Below are positions 1 through 9,174 of a stretch of DNA of 64,000 nucleotides, piece after piece (position 1 is the first letter of the stretch; each line of letters starts with the position of its first letter). The notes below the pieces were generated by a model. The model had not been told where the DNA came from. It saw only the letters and a program-made list of their open reading frames with translations, and searched no databases. The position numbers were made by a program, and so were the translations under genes. The stretch is from Acinetobacter bouvetii (GTDB lineage Bacteria > Pseudomonadota > Gammaproteobacteria > Pseudomonadales > Moraxellaceae). The stretch lies in NCBI RefSeq assembly GCF_902753875.1, contig NZ_CADDTS010000043.1, positions 1 to 64,000 on the forward strand, read 5' to 3'.

Positions 1-139
1 TCTTCTAGAGTGAGATGAGTATAGTTCATGATGCAACTTTGACTTTGGTCGGTCGGAAGCAAAATGCTAGCTCATCTTGCTTCCTTCCAATAATTTAATC
101 TCTGTTGCACTTCATTTGAGAATCTAAGTGTCTTAAAAT
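1..139. other. Non-coding left edge, downstream of galE
   Basis: All three forward frames meet a stop within the first 18 bases, so no gene of any length enters from the left on the + strand. The only structure I see is an 8-bp perfect inverted repeat (GGAAGCAA at 55-62, TTGCTTCC at 77-84) with a 14-base loop. It has no T-run on either side, so it is at best a weak terminator after galE. In related K loci pgm lies beyond galE; here it would be outside the window. Confidence 0.5.
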
Positions 140-1159
140 TTAAGATCTATAACCATTAGGATTCTGTTTCTGCCAGTTCCAGCTATCTGCCAGCATATCT
201 TCCAACGTATATTGAGGCTTCCAGCCAAGTTCAGCCACAGCACGCGCATTATCAGCAAAAGTCGTTGCTACATCTCCCTCACGTCGTGGTGAAAATTCAA
301 ACGGAATAGCGACTCCACTAACTTTTTCAAAACCATTTTTCACTTGCAGCACAGATGAACCCTGTCCGGTACCAATATTCCAGACGCGACAACCTGTTGC
401 ATTTAAGCGATTATTCAAGGCACACAGGTGTGCATTGGCTAAATCGACCACATGAATATAGTCACGTACACCGGTGCCATCCACCGTGTCATAATCATGA
501 CCAAAAATGGAAAGTTTTTCACGACGACCGACCGCCACTTGCGTCACGTAAGGCATGAGATTATTGGGAATCCCTTGCGGGTCTTCACCCATTCGACCAC
601 TTTTATGCGCCCCGACCGGGTTGAAATAACGCAGCAAGGCAATGGACCAACGCTGATCTGCATTTGACAGTTTTTGCAATAATTGTTCAACAATCAGCTT
701 GGTATAACCATAATTATTGCTTGGCATGCCTGTTGGCATCTCTTCATTCAGTGGAGAGACATTCGCTTCATCATATACTGTTGCTGAAGAGCTAAACACC
801 AGATTAAAGACTTCTGCCCGCTCCATGGCTTTGACCAAACTGATTGAACCGGCAATATTATGATCAAAATAAGTCAGAGGAATTTTCTGACTTTCACCGA
901 CCGCTTTCAAACCAGCAAAATGAATGACTGCATCAATTGAATATTGCTGAAAGAGCTGATCCAGAACTTGTGCATCACGGATATCCCCTTCTACAAAAGT
1001 TAAGCTTTTTCCTGTCAGTTCTTGTACACGTTGCAATGATATTTCTGAGCTGTTACATAGGTTATCGAGAACTACCACTTGATGTCCTGCATTTAATAGT
1101 TCTACACAGGTATGCGAGCCGATATAGCCGGCTCCGCCTGTCACCAAAATGTTTGCCAT
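140..1159 (-). CDS. galE: UDP-glucose 4-epimerase GalE (Gne1-like)
   Basis: This cytoplasmic short-chain epimerase interconverts UDP-Glc and UDP-Gal, and possibly the GlcNAc/GalNAc forms, to supply capsule and LOS precursors. The NAD-binding TGGAGYIG motif lies at residues 7-14, an SSSATVY segment supplies the catalytic Ser, and the YGYTK segment near residue 150 supplies the YxxxK pair. I chose the ATG at 1159, preceded by GGGAA, over a TTG four codons upstream; this gives 339 aa, close to E. coli GalE. It follows gpi with almost no gap and ends the galU-ugd-gpi-galE series. Whether the enzyme prefers N-acetylated sugars cannot be decided from sequence alone. Confidence 0.93.
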   Translation of the reverse strand: MANILVTGGAGYIGSHTCVELLNAGHQVVVLDNLCNSSEISLQRVQELTGKSLTFVEGDIRDAQVLDQLFQQYSIDAVIHFAGLKAVGESQKIPLTYFDHNIAGSISLVKAMERAEVFNLVFSSSATVYDEANVSPLNEEMPTGMPSNNYGYTKLIVEQLLQKLSNADQRWSIALLRYFNPVGAHKSGRMGEDPQGIPNNLMPYVTQVAVGRREKLSIFGHDYDTVDGTGVRDYIHVVDLANAHLCALNNRLNATGCRVWNIGTGQGSSVLQVKNGFEKVSGVAIPFEFSPRREGDVATTFADNARAVAELGWKPQYTLEDMLADSWNWQKQNPNGYRS

Positions 1160-1160
1160 A

Positions 1161-2822
1161 TTATTTCCCAAGCAAAATATCTAAAAGACCACGTGTTGAA
1201 CTGTCAAAGTCTGAATACTCTTTGGCAGTTCCATTTAAAATTGGCAAAACCTGATTGGCTATTTCTTTACCCTTTTCAACACCCCATTGGTCAAAGGCAT
1301 TGATGTTCCATAACACCGATTGAACAAAAACTTTATGTTCATACAATGCGACCAACATACCGAGTGTATATGGATTTAATTCTTTCACTAAAATGGTGGT
1401 ACTTGGCTGATTGCCTTCATACTGCTTGTATTCTTGCAAGGTTTTAACTTCTTCGGTATCCAGTGCCTGATTACCAAATGCCAAAAGACGTGACTGCGCC
1501 AAACAGTTCGACAATGCCAAATGATGCTGATCAATTAAGGCATCTGCACTTTCAACATAGGTAAATTGATTCGAAGTATAACGCTGTACCGGTGCAATAA
1601 AGTCACAACTCACAGCATGCGTACCCTGATGCAGCAATTGATAAAAGGCATGCTGCGCATTCGGTCCAACTTCACCCCATACAATTGGACAGGTATTGGT
1701 TTCCACTTTTTTGCCCGTACGTTGTATCGACTTACCATTCGATTCCATTTCTAACTGTTGCAAATAAGCAGAAAAATACTTCAATCGACCATCATAAGGC
1801 AGCACCGCATGGGTCTGGATATCAAGATAATTTAAATTCCATAAACCTAGCACAGCCATCAATACAGGGATATTTTGATGGAATGCTGCATTTTTAAAAT
1901 GCTCATCGACCGCATAAGCACCCGCTAATAGCTTTTTAAAACCCTCTACACCAATATTCAATGCGATGGGTAAGCCAATACAGGACCAGAGTGAATAGCG
2001 ACCACCCACCCAGTCCCAAAGCCGGAATTGCTTGTCCGGACAGATTCCCCACTCGGTCATTTTTTCAGGCTTGGTCGAAACCCCAACAAAATGATGACAA
2101 TTTACAGTTTCTGATTGCCCCAATTGCTTTTCTAACCACTGACGTGCGGTTTGCGCATTATATAAGGTATCAATCGTGCCGAAGGATTTAGAAGAGATAA
2201 TAAACAGCGTCGTTTCAGGGCGCAGCTGATGCAAAATATCCGAAAGCTGGCTTCCGTCCATTGTCGATACAAAATGCACCTTCAATGGTTTAGCGGTTTT
2301 CACTTTAAAATCAGATAGAGCATGACTGACCATCATTGGTCCCAGATCTGAGCCGCCTACGCCAATATTGACCACATCCTGAATCACTTCACCGGTAGCG
2401 CCCCGATACTGTCCTGCATGAATTTTTTCCACCAAGGCATACATACGCTCCAGCTGCTCATGCACCTGATCAGCCAGTTTAGGATGAATTTCATCTTTTG
2501 GGGGTAAGCGTAAGGCCCAATGCATCGCAGCACGCTGCTCGGTATAGTTAATTTCTTCTTCTGAAAATAAACGCTTGATCCAGGTCGCCAAGTCACGTGC
2601 TTTGGCTAGGTCTAAAAGACCGCTCATCACCGACTGGTCGACACGATGCTTACTATAATCAAAAATAAGATCATCAAACTGAACTGAAAAATGTTCAAAA
2701 CGTTGCTCATTTTCTGCAAAAAAATCATTCAGATGCTTTTGCCCAATGCTTGCACTTAAATCTGTTAAGTGTGACATGGTTGATGTTAAATCTTTTTTGG
2801 GAAAAAGATGTAAATTCATCAT
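1161..2822 (-). CDS. gpi: Glucose-6-phosphate isomerase
   Basis: The enzyme interconverts glucose-6-phosphate and fructose-6-phosphate, linking central metabolism to the nucleotide-sugar pools used by the locus. The length (553 aa) fits the family. Visible signatures are GVGGSDLGP near residue 155, a phosphate-binding SKSFGTIDT segment, NGKSIQRTG and the [14 protein letters not shown] block near residue 385. Its ATG overlaps the stop of the upstream ugd-like gene (TAATG), which suggests translational coupling. A second in-frame ATG 15 codons in is a possible alternative start. gpi occupies this same place in known Acinetobacter capsule loci. Confidence 0.95.
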   Translation of the reverse strand: MMNLHLFPKKDLTSTMSHLTDLSASIGQKHLNDFFAENEQRFEHFSVQFDDLIFDYSKHRVDQSVMSGLLDLAKARDLATWIKRLFSEEEINYTEQRAAMHWALRLPPKDEIHPKLADQVHEQLERMYALVEKIHAGQYRGATGEVIQDVVNIGVGGSDLGPMMVSHALSDFKVKTAKPLKVHFVSTMDGSQLSDILHQLRPETTLFIISSKSFGTIDTLYNAQTARQWLEKQLGQSETVNCHHFVGVSTKPEKMTEWGICPDKQFRLWDWVGGRYSLWSCIGLPIALNIGVEGFKKLLAGAYAVDEHFKNAAFHQNIPVLMAVLGLWNLNYLDIQTHAVLPYDGRLKYFSAYLQQLEMESNGKSIQRTGKKVETNTCPIVWGEVGPNAQHAFYQLLHQGTHAVSCDFIAPVQRYTSNQFTYVESADALIDQHHLALSNCLAQSRLLAFGNQALDTEEVKTLQEYKQYEGNQPSTTILVKELNPYTLGMLVALYEHKVFVQSVLWNINAFDQWGVEKGKEIANQVLPILNGTAKEYSDFDSSTRGLLDILLGK

Positions 2823-4072
2823 TATCGACCTACCCCCATATAAGCAAAACCCTGTGCTTTTACATACTCAGGATCATAAATATTGCGTCCATCCAAAATT
2901 AGTGGATGCTGCATACGTTGTTTTAGTTGTGCGTAATCAAGCGATCTATATTGTTTCCATGCTGTTAACAGACATAATGCATGTGCCTGATCAACCGCTT
3001 GATACTGATCTGAACACAGGATCAAATCATCCCGTTGCCCATATATTTCTTCTATTTCTTCTAATGCCTGCGGATCATGCAGTTTTACCGTCACACCCTG
3101 CGCCCATAATGCTTCAAGCATGGTATGAATAGGCGAATAATGTGTACTTGAACTGTTTTCTTTAAACGCAGCACCCCAAATAGCAACCGTTTTACCTGCC
3201 AAATTGCCATGGAAATAATTCCACAGTTTCCGAAATAGAAATTCTTTTTGCTGTTCGTTAATATCCCAAACCTGAGCCAAAAGCTGACTTTTAACCCCTG
3301 TATTTGACACTGCATTGGTTAAGGTCAAAATATCTTGAGAAAAATTTTCTCCGCCAAAACCGGCACCCGGATAAAGATAAGAACCGCCAATGCGCGTATC
3401 GGCAGCCATACCTTCACGTACATAAGCAATATCAACGCCAATTTTTTCTGCAACCACAGCCAGGTCATTCATATAACTGATGCGCGTTGCCAGCATGCCG
3501 GAAATACTGAGTTTGGTGAATTCAGCATCCCGCACCGGCATAAAGAGATATTGTTGTGAACGCGGGAATAAGGGTCTCAGCATTTCCTGTATCTGCTGCT
3601 GCACCCGGGTACTTTCACAGCCAATAATAAGACGACTCGCACGACTCAGACTTCCTAATGCATGTCCCTCCTGAATGGTATCTGGAAAATAGACCCAGTC
3701 ATCTTGAGGAAGGAAATCTTTAAAAATTTGTGTCCCGTTTAAGCCAAAGGTAGATGCGTTAATCATCAGTTTAGGATGAATAATGGTCCGTTGTTTCAAC
3801 TTATGCAGAACATCTCGTGCTAAAGGTTCTTGTACAACATTAAAACTAAAGATATAAACATCCATCTCCAAACTGAGATGTTCAAAATCGCAATACTTGA
3901 GAAAGCCACTTTTAAGCTGCTTGTCTAGTGCATCCAATACATCCTGTTCTTTAATGTCAAAAACAGCTGTATGATTAGACTCATGACAGATATAGACCTC
4001 ATGCCCATATTCTGAAAGTAATGCTGCCATGACTGCAGCATAAAGTGTGGTTCCAAATATTGCGATTTTCAT
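2822..4072 (-). CDS. UDP-glucose 6-dehydrogenase-like protein with altered active site
   Basis: By length (416 aa), fold pattern and position between galU and gpi, this is the ugd of Acinetobacter K loci, expected to oxidise UDP-Glc to UDP-GlcA. However, key residues differ from the family. The N-terminal GxGxxG is GTTLYA (residues 7-12). The PEFLREG glutamate is Asp131. The catalytic motif GFGG-x-C-x-x-K-D reads [10 protein letters not shown], with Asn243 in place of the nucleophilic Cys and Gln246 in place of Lys. Lys187 is kept. The DNA was checked at 3330-3370 and shows no frameshift. The gene may be a non-catalytic or altered paralogue. The canonical ugd of this window lies at 20649-21815. 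Confidence 0.75.
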   Translation of the reverse strand: MKIAIFGTTLYAAVMAALLSEYGHEVYICHESNHTAVFDIKEQDVLDALDKQLKSGFLKYCDFEHLSLEMDVYIFSFNVVQEPLARDVLHKLKQRTIIHPKLMINASTFGLNGTQIFKDFLPQDDWVYFPDTIQEGHALGSLSRASRLIIGCESTRVQQQIQEMLRPLFPRSQQYLFMPVRDAEFTKLSISGMLATRISYMNDLAVVAEKIGVDIAYVREGMAADTRIGGSYLYPGAGFGGENFSQDILTLTNAVSNTGVKSQLLAQVWDINEQQKEFLFRKLWNYFHGNLAGKTVAIWGAAFKENSSSTHYSPIHTMLEALWAQGVTVKLHDPQALEEIEEIYGQRDDLILCSDQYQAVDQAHALCLLTAWKQYRSLDYAQLKQRMQHPLILDGRNIYDPEYVKAQGFAYMGVGR

Positions 4073-4087
4073 GCGGGTTCTCTTCGC

Positions 4088-4963
4088 TTATAGTGCTAGC
4101 TCTCGGATCATCTCTTTAAAGTCTGCACCCAATACCGGATGGCTTACACCATAGTGTAGAACGGCTTTAAGATAACCCAGTTTACTACCACAATCGAAAG
4201 TTTGGCCTTTCATACGATAGGCTTCTACGCTATCGGTTTGTTGCAGCTGAGCAATTGCATCAGTTAACTGAATTTCATTACCCGCACCTTTAGGTGTCTG
4301 TTCCAAAAGCTGCATAATTTTGGCAGGCAGTACATAACGCCCTACCACTGAAAGGTTCGATGGTGCTGTTGCAACGCTAGGCTTTTCGACAATACCCTGC
4401 ATCACAATGCTTTCACCTTCTGCAGGCGAAGCTGCCACATCGACAATGCCATATTGATCGACCAGATGCTCTGGCACAGCTTCAACCATAATCTGTGATG
4501 CTGATGACTGATCAAATCTCTGAATCATTAAGCTTAAGTCATTCATTGCAGAATTGTCTTTTACCAATACGTCTGGCAGCAAAACCGCAAAATCATCATC
4601 ACCAATGACGTCTTTAGCACACAATACAGCATGCCCCAAACCTAAGGGTTGTGGCTGACGCACACTAATAATACTGACATGGGGAGGAAGGATTTCTGTA
4701 ATTTCTTTTAAGAGATCAAATTTCTTTTTGTTTTCTAATGTCGTTTCAAGCTCAAAGTTACGATCAAAATAATTTTCAATAGATGCCTTAGAGGAATGAG
4801 TCACCAAAATAATCTGTTCGATCCCTGCAGCTACCGCCTCGCGTACCACATATTCAATTGCAGGACGGTCGATGACCGTGACCATTTCTTTAGGAATAGA
4901 TTTACTTGCAGGTAAAAAACGAGTACCCAAACCTGCGACCGGAAGAATTGCTTTTTTGATCAT
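4088..4963 (-). CDS. galU: UTP-glucose-1-phosphate uridylyltransferase GalU
   Basis: GalU makes UDP-glucose from UTP and glucose-1-phosphate, the precursor for the WcaJ-like transferase, for both UDP-glucose dehydrogenase-type genes and for GalE. The 291-aa protein opens with the nucleotidyltransferase signature around GLGTRFLPASKSIPKEM (from residue 11) and carries QPLGLGHAV near residue 105 and the VEKP motif near residue 190, as in bacterial GalU. A hairpin that probably ends the wcaJ transcript lies 70-100 bases upstream, so galU-ugd-gpi-galE may have its own promoter in 4964-5029, although I see no strong -35/-10 pair there. Confidence 0.95.
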   Translation of the reverse strand: MIKKAILPVAGLGTRFLPASKSIPKEMVTVIDRPAIEYVVREAVAAGIEQIILVTHSSKASIENYFDRNFELETTLENKKKFDLLKEITEILPPHVSIISVRQPQPLGLGHAVLCAKDVIGDDDFAVLLPDVLVKDNSAMNDLSLMIQRFDQSSASQIMVEAVPEHLVDQYGIVDVAASPAEGESIVMQGIVEKPSVATAPSNLSVVGRYVLPAKIMQLLEQTPKGAGNEIQLTDAIAQLQQTDSVEAYRMKGQTFDCGSKLGYLKAVLHYGVSHPVLGADFKEMIRELAL

Positions 4964-5029
4964 CTCATCACGCTTCTAAGTTTAAATTTACCATTATCTT
5001 CATTACAGCCTAAAGCCAGATTTTAATAA

Positions 5030-5058
5030 ATCAACTAAACCGTAGAATTTTAGTTGAT
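5030..5058 (-). terminator. Probable terminator of the wcaJ-like gene
   Basis: A 10-bp perfect stem (5030-5039 with 5049-5058, arms built on TCAACTAAA and TTTAGTTGA) with a 9-base loop begins one base after the stop of the wcaJ-like gene. On the minus strand it is followed by TTTATTAAAA, a moderately U-rich tail. It would separate the wcaJ transcript from galU-ugd-gpi-galE. Confidence 0.5.
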
Positions 5059-5059
5059 A

Positions 5060-6424
5060 TCAATATGCAGCTTTATTAATAAAACCTTTAAATATTGTTA
5101 AAAATATAATTTTAAGATCTAGTAGTAGACTCCATGTACGGATGTATTCCAAATCACATTCCACCCGTTTTTCCATTTTATCCAAAGTATCTGTTTCACC
5201 ACGCCAACCGCGTATTTGAGCCAATCCTGTAATACCAGGTTTTACTTTATGGCGCAGCATATAGCCGGTAATCAGTTTTCTATACTCTTCATTATGTGCT
5301 GCAGCATGTGGACGCGGCCCTACAACCGACATATTGCCAATAATGACATTAATAAACTGAGGAAGTTCATCTAGTGAGGTTTTTCTCAGAAAACTACCCA
5401 CTGGCGTTACCCTTGGATCATTCTTGACCGCCTGTTTTACTTCAGCGCCATTTTCCATAACTGACATGCTTCTGAACTTATAAACCAGTATCGGCTTACC
5501 ATTTAAGCCATAACGGATTTGTTTAAAGAAAACAGGGCCTTTAGATGTCAGCTTAATCGCAATTGCAATGCATAATAAAATTGGAGAGATCAGAATTAAA
5601 ATTGCAGATGCCACACAAATATCTTCTACCCGTTTTAAGAAAATATTAATCCCTTTAATCCGCGTATCGATAATAGGGATAATCGGTGTACCATTAATAT
5701 CTTCAACACGTGAATATAAGAAGTCATAACTAAATAATTCAGGAATAATCACAGTTGAGCATGTCGTGTCCGACAAAATTTTTAGTAAGCTATCTACTTG
5801 TTCTATATTGTTTTGATTGGTCACCAGATAAACCTGATTGATATCTTGAGATTGAATTAATGTAACGGCATCTTCTATAGTTCCATTAAATTCAGCTGTA
5901 TCAAAATCCTGTTTAAAGGAGTAAATACCTAAAGGATTAAATCCAATCCACTCAGATTTTTTTAAATCCTGAAAGAGTTTAAGTGCTTTATCTGAATCCC
6001 CAAGAATGACTACATTTCTAGATTTTTTAAATATTTTAAAGAACAGCGCATAAACCAGTCTGATCGCTATTCTCATAGCCCCCATTAAAAATAATACAGC
6101 ACAAAAATATTGCATGAGAAGTGCAATATCAATATCAGAATAAAACCAGACTAAAGGTAATAACAGTAAAGAACTTAGAAAAATATTTTTGGCACATGCA
6201 ATCAATTCGTTAAAAAGACTTACACCACGCCATGATCTATAAAAGTCTGTTAAACCGCCTATCAATTGAAAAAAACTGACCATGCTTAAAAATATAAGCA
6301 TTGCCTTATGGGTAATTTCAAGCGAATTTAAATTAAAAACAACATACAATGCGCCATAAATAGCAATTACATCACAAAATCGTTGTAAAATTGAGACGTA
6401 AGACGCGTTTAATCTTGATGCCAT
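5060..6424 (-). CDS. wcaJ: Undecaprenyl-phosphate glucose phosphotransferase (WcaJ/CpsE-like)
   Basis: This polyisoprenyl-phosphate hexose-1-phosphate transferase should start a repeat unit by moving Glc-1-P from UDP-Glc onto undecaprenyl phosphate at the inner membrane. The long form is visible: four N-terminal membrane segments (to about residue 120), a CoA-binding-like domain with VVILGDSDKA, then a membrane segment and the catalytic C-terminal domain with KFRSM, DELPQ and VGPRPHA motifs. The ATG at 6424 (454 aa) is preferred to a TTG 19 codons upstream. It is the second initiating transferase of the locus, the other being PglC-like at 25836-26444. Glc rather than Gal specificity is inferred from family resemblance. 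Confidence 0.85.
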   Translation of the reverse strand: MASRLNASYVSILQRFCDVIAIYGALYVVFNLNSLEITHKAMLIFLSMVSFFQLIGGLTDFYRSWRGVSLFNELIACAKNIFLSSLLLLPLVWFYSDIDIALLMQYFCAVLFLMGAMRIAIRLVYALFFKIFKKSRNVVILGDSDKALKLFQDLKKSEWIGFNPLGIYSFKQDFDTAEFNGTIEDAVTLIQSQDINQVYLVTNQNNIEQVDSLLKILSDTTCSTVIIPELFSYDFLYSRVEDINGTPIIPIIDTRIKGINIFLKRVEDICVASAILILISPILLCIAIAIKLTSKGPVFFKQIRYGLNGKPILVYKFRSMSVMENGAEVKQAVKNDPRVTPVGSFLRKTSLDELPQFINVIIGNMSVVGPRPHAAAHNEEYRKLITGYMLRHKVKPGITGLAQIRGWRGETDTLDKMEKRVECDLEYIRTWSLLLDLKIIFLTIFKGFINKAAY

Positions 6425-6481
6425 CTTAGACCTATAAAGTAAATTTATTATGTATAAAGTATTGTCCAAAGGGTCGGGCAA

Positions 6482-6739
6482 TGAATTAAAAATATATCGC
6501 TAGCTCTATTTGAGTGTTATCACTCAATAGTTCTAACTATGATATTGTATTTTACTGAATTATTACATGATATTGATCTTTTTTCTTAATTAAAAATAAT
6601 GATTATGCATATACATTATTAAATATATGTTTCTAAATACAAAAAAATCATAATTTTAATTTATATTTTTTTACTTGAATATTTGAAATAAATTTATAGT
6701 GGTTATAGGATTAGACCTACAAAAACTCAGAGATTAATA
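6482..6739. other. Native divergent intergenic region between wcaJ and manC, split by an IS
   Basis: This AT-rich non-coding stretch originally lay between the divergent wcaJ-like and manC genes. It should hold both promoters, but I see no convincing -35/-10 pair or inverted repeat. The IS at 6740 now separates it from manC. Confidence 0.4.
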
Positions 6740-7597
6740 GGGTGTGTTGACACTTTTAGCTTAAAAAAATAGCGAAGTAGTAAAATCAAATCGCCAAACC
6801 CAATTTTACTATTCGCTATGCCTCGTACCATGCTGACAGATCAACACTGGCAAAAGTTGAAAGTTATTCTGCGTAATTTATCCATTCACCACAACTCAAA
6901 TTTACGCAATTTTATTGAAGCTATTCTCTATAGAATTAGAACAGGCTGTCCGTGGCGAGATATTCCTTCTTGTTTTGGTCATTCAAACTCTATTTTCAAA
7001 CGTTTTAATCGTTGGTCAAGCAGCGGTAAGTTACTTAGATTATTCAAATTACTAGCCTCATGCCCCGATATGGAGTGGATTTTTATTGATGGCTCTCATG
7101 TACGTGCTCATCAACATTCTGCCGGCATAGCGAATCAATCTATTTCTAAAAGTGTAGGAGGAAACTCCTCAAAAATACATTTGATTGTTGATGCACATGG
7201 CAATCCTATTGATTTCATGATTACCGATGGAACCACACATGATGTTAAAGTTGCACCTGATTTAATATCAACATTAGATTTAAAAGAGACAAAAGTGGTA
7301 TGCGCAGATAAAGGCTATGATTCAGAACCACTGCGTGAACAGATCAGGAAAACAGGGACTAAAGCGAATATACCAAAGAAAACGAATAGCCAATCGAACA
7401 ATGACCATATGGACTGGTATTTATATAAAATCAGGCATTTAGTTGAAAATATGTTTTGTAGATTAAAGCAATTTAGAGGAATAGCTACTCGATATGACAA
7501 GCTCAAAAGAAATTATCAAAGTTCTGTTGCTTTAGCCTGTATATTTTTATGGCTACCTTTATAGGGTTAATTATGAACAGTAAGTGTCAACAGATCC
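6740..7597 (+). mobile_element. IS5-family (IS427-group-like) insertion sequence
   Basis: The 858-bp element is bounded by imperfect inverted repeats: GGGTGTGTTGACACTT at the left end (6740-6755) and, read on the minus strand from 7597, GGATCTGTTGACACTT, matching at 14 of 16 positions. It is flanked on both sides by TA (6738-6739 and 7598-7599), the 2-bp target duplication usual for this group. A single transposase ORF fills it. The right end stops two bases before the manC start codon, so the insertion separates manC from its native leader. Confidence 0.88.
6818..7564 (+). CDS. IS5-family transposase
   Basis: The 248-aa DDE transposase catalyses transposition of the surrounding element. An N-terminal domain with an LTDQHWQKL segment and the GCPWRDIP motif near residue 48 precedes the DDE core: IDGSHVRAH with the first Asp, CADKGYDSE with the second, and RHLVENMFCRLKQFR with the Glu. 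Related IS427-group elements often need a frameshift between two ORFs, but here one uninterrupted ORF spans the protein, so it may be active. Its 3' end overlaps by 16 bases an in-frame ATG extension of manC in another frame. Confidence 0.9.
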   Translation: MPRTMLTDQHWQKLKVILRNLSIHHNSNLRNFIEAILYRIRTGCPWRDIPSCFGHSNSIFKRFNRWSSSGKLLRLFKLLASCPDMEWIFIDGSHVRAHQHSAGIANQSISKSVGGNSSKIHLIVDAHGNPIDFMITDGTTHDVKVAPDLISTLDLKETKVVCADKGYDSEPLREQIRKTGTKANIPKKTNSQSNNDHMDWYLYKIRHLVENMFCRLKQFRGIATRYDKLKRNYQSSVALACIFLWLPL

Positions 7598-7599
7598 TA

Positions 7600-9027
7600 A
7601 TGATACCTGTAATTTTATCTGGTGGTTCCGGTACTCGTCTTTGGCCTCTTTCCCGTTCGAGTTATCCAAAACAATTTTTACCTATTACTGGGGAAAAAAC
7701 ATTATTCCAACAAACACTTGAACGTATTTCTAATTTAAATCAATCATTAATCAATTTCCAAAACCCGATTATTGTCACCACTGAATCACATCGTTTTATT
7801 GTTGCAGAGCAACTTCGGCAACAAAATGTCAATGCAAAAATTTTATTAGAACCAATAGCTAAAAATACAGCGCCCGCGATTGCAGCTGCGGCTGAATTGG
7901 CACTTTCTTATGGGGAAGACCCTGTTTTACTTATCCTCGCTGCCGATCATGTGATCCAGCAACAAGAGGAGTTTAACAAATCCATTGCAATTGGATTGGC
8001 TGCTGCAGAAGCTGGTCAACTGGTCACTTTTGGTGTAGTTCCTACTGCACCGGAAACAGGTTATGGCTATATTAAAGCCGCTGAAACGATTCAGACTGCT
8101 GCGACAACTCAACCTTATATAGTTGAAAAATTTGTAGAAAAACCCGATTTAGACACTGCCCAAAAATATGTTGCCGAGGGTTCTTACCTTTGGAACAGTG
8201 GCATGTTCATGTTTAAGGCATCTGTATATTTACAGGAACTTGAAAAATACAATCCAGCGATTGCTAAAAATGCCAGAGCTTCTGTTGAGCATAGTAAAAA
8301 TGACCTGGATTTCGTTCGTCTGGACAAAAACCATTTTGAGCAATCACCTGAAGATTCGATTGACTATGCCGTGATGGAAAAAACGGACAAAGTTGTGGTT
8401 GTACCATTGAATGCAAACTGGAGCGATGTGGGTGCATGGAAAAGTGTTTGGGAAGTGAGTGATAAAGACAGTAATGGTAATGTTCTTCGTGGTGATACCA
8501 TTATTGAAAGTTCTAACAATACCCTTGTACATGCTCAACATCGCTTAGTTAGCGTACTTGGTTTAGATGATGTCATTGTCATTGAAACTTCAGATGCTGT
8601 TTTAGTTGCCAACAAAAATAAAGTTCAAGATATTAAGAAAGTTGTTGAAAAGCTCAAAAGTACCCAACGCTCAGAAGTAGAACAGCATCGAAAAGTGTAT
8701 CGTCCTTGGGGCAGCTATGACTCAATTGACAGCGGTGATCGTTATCTAGTGAAATGCATTGTGGTCAATCCAGGTCAAAAATTGTCTTTGCAGATGCATC
8801 ATCATCGCGCTGAACACTGGATTGTGGTCAGCGGGACCGCAAAAATCCATAAGGGCAAAGAGTCATTTTTACTCACTGAAAATGAGTCAGTCTATATTCC
8901 ACTGGGTGAAATTCATGCCTTGGAAAACCCAGGCAAAGTGCCTTTAGAGCTCATAGAAGTACAATCTGGTTCTTACTTAGGTGAGGATGATATTGTACGA
9001 TTTGAAGATTTGTATGGCCGAGCCTAA
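7600..9027 (+). CDS. manC: Mannose-1-phosphate guanylyltransferase / mannose-6-phosphate isomerase (type II)
   Basis: The predicted bifunctional enzyme forms GDP-mannose from mannose-1-phosphate and GTP and also isomerises fructose-6-P to mannose-6-P. The nucleotidyltransferase signature GGSGTRLWPLSR starts near residue 7, FVEKPD is near residue 175, and a C-terminal cupin carries HHHRAEHW near residue 400. Homology begins at the ATG at 7600 (475 aa). The reading frame also stays open into the IS, so a 17-residue N-terminal extension from an ATG at 7549 is possible. It is the only sugar gene on the + strand. No phosphomannomutase or GDP-mannose-modifying gene is in the window, so a bifunctional Pgm elsewhere is needed. 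Confidence 0.9.
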   Translation: MIPVILSGGSGTRLWPLSRSSYPKQFLPITGEKTLFQQTLERISNLNQSLINFQNPIIVTTESHRFIVAEQLRQQNVNAKILLEPIAKNTAPAIAAAAELALSYGEDPVLLILAADHVIQQQEEFNKSIAIGLAAAEAGQLVTFGVVPTAPETGYGYIKAAETIQTAATTQPYIVEKFVEKPDLDTAQKYVAEGSYLWNSGMFMFKASVYLQELEKYNPAIAKNARASVEHSKNDLDFVRLDKNHFEQSPEDSIDYAVMEKTDKVVVVPLNANWSDVGAWKSVWEVSDKDSNGNVLRGDTIIESSNNTLVHAQHRLVSVLGLDDVIVIETSDAVLVANKNKVQDIKKVVEKLKSTQRSEVEQHRKVYRPWGSYDSIDSGDRYLVKCIVVNPGQKLSLQMHHHRAEHWIVVSGTAKIHKGKESFLLTENESVYIPLGEIHALENPGKVPLELIEVQSGSYLGEDDIVRFEDLYGRA

Positions 9028-9052
9028 TAACTTTATTATGTAATTTTAAAAT

Positions 9053-9098
9053 ATTAGAATAAATAAAGCTGATTTAACCCTGCTTTATTTATTCTAAT
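9053..9098. terminator. Bidirectional terminator between manC and a convergent glycosyltransferase gene
   Basis: A 17-bp perfect stem (9053-9069 with 9082-9098) with a 12-base loop lies between two convergent genes. The arms are AT-rich, with A-runs and T-runs on both sides, so it could work in both directions. Confidence 0.75.
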
Positions 9099-9129
9099 TC
9101 TGCCTATTAATAGAAAACAAGCTAATTCA

Positions 9130-9145
9130 TTTTAGGTACCTAAAA
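9130..9145. other. Perfect 16-bp palindrome
   Basis: TTTTAGGTACCTAAAA is an uninterrupted palindrome lying 30 bases before the end of the leftward glycosyltransferase gene and 32 bases after the bidirectional terminator. Its position between two gene 3' ends gives no obvious regulatory target. Confidence 0.4.
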
Positions 9146-9174
9146 CAAGATTAAAAAAATTCTACGCTACTCTC

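Noticed and set aside
1-139. Fragment of pgm at the left edge
   Set aside because: All three + strand frames stop within 18 bases and no protein similarity is visible, so no coding call is possible.
7549-7599. A true 17-residue N-terminal extension of ManC
   Set aside because: The extra codons are IS sequence and the family begins at the ATG at 7600; kept only as a possible fused product in the findings.
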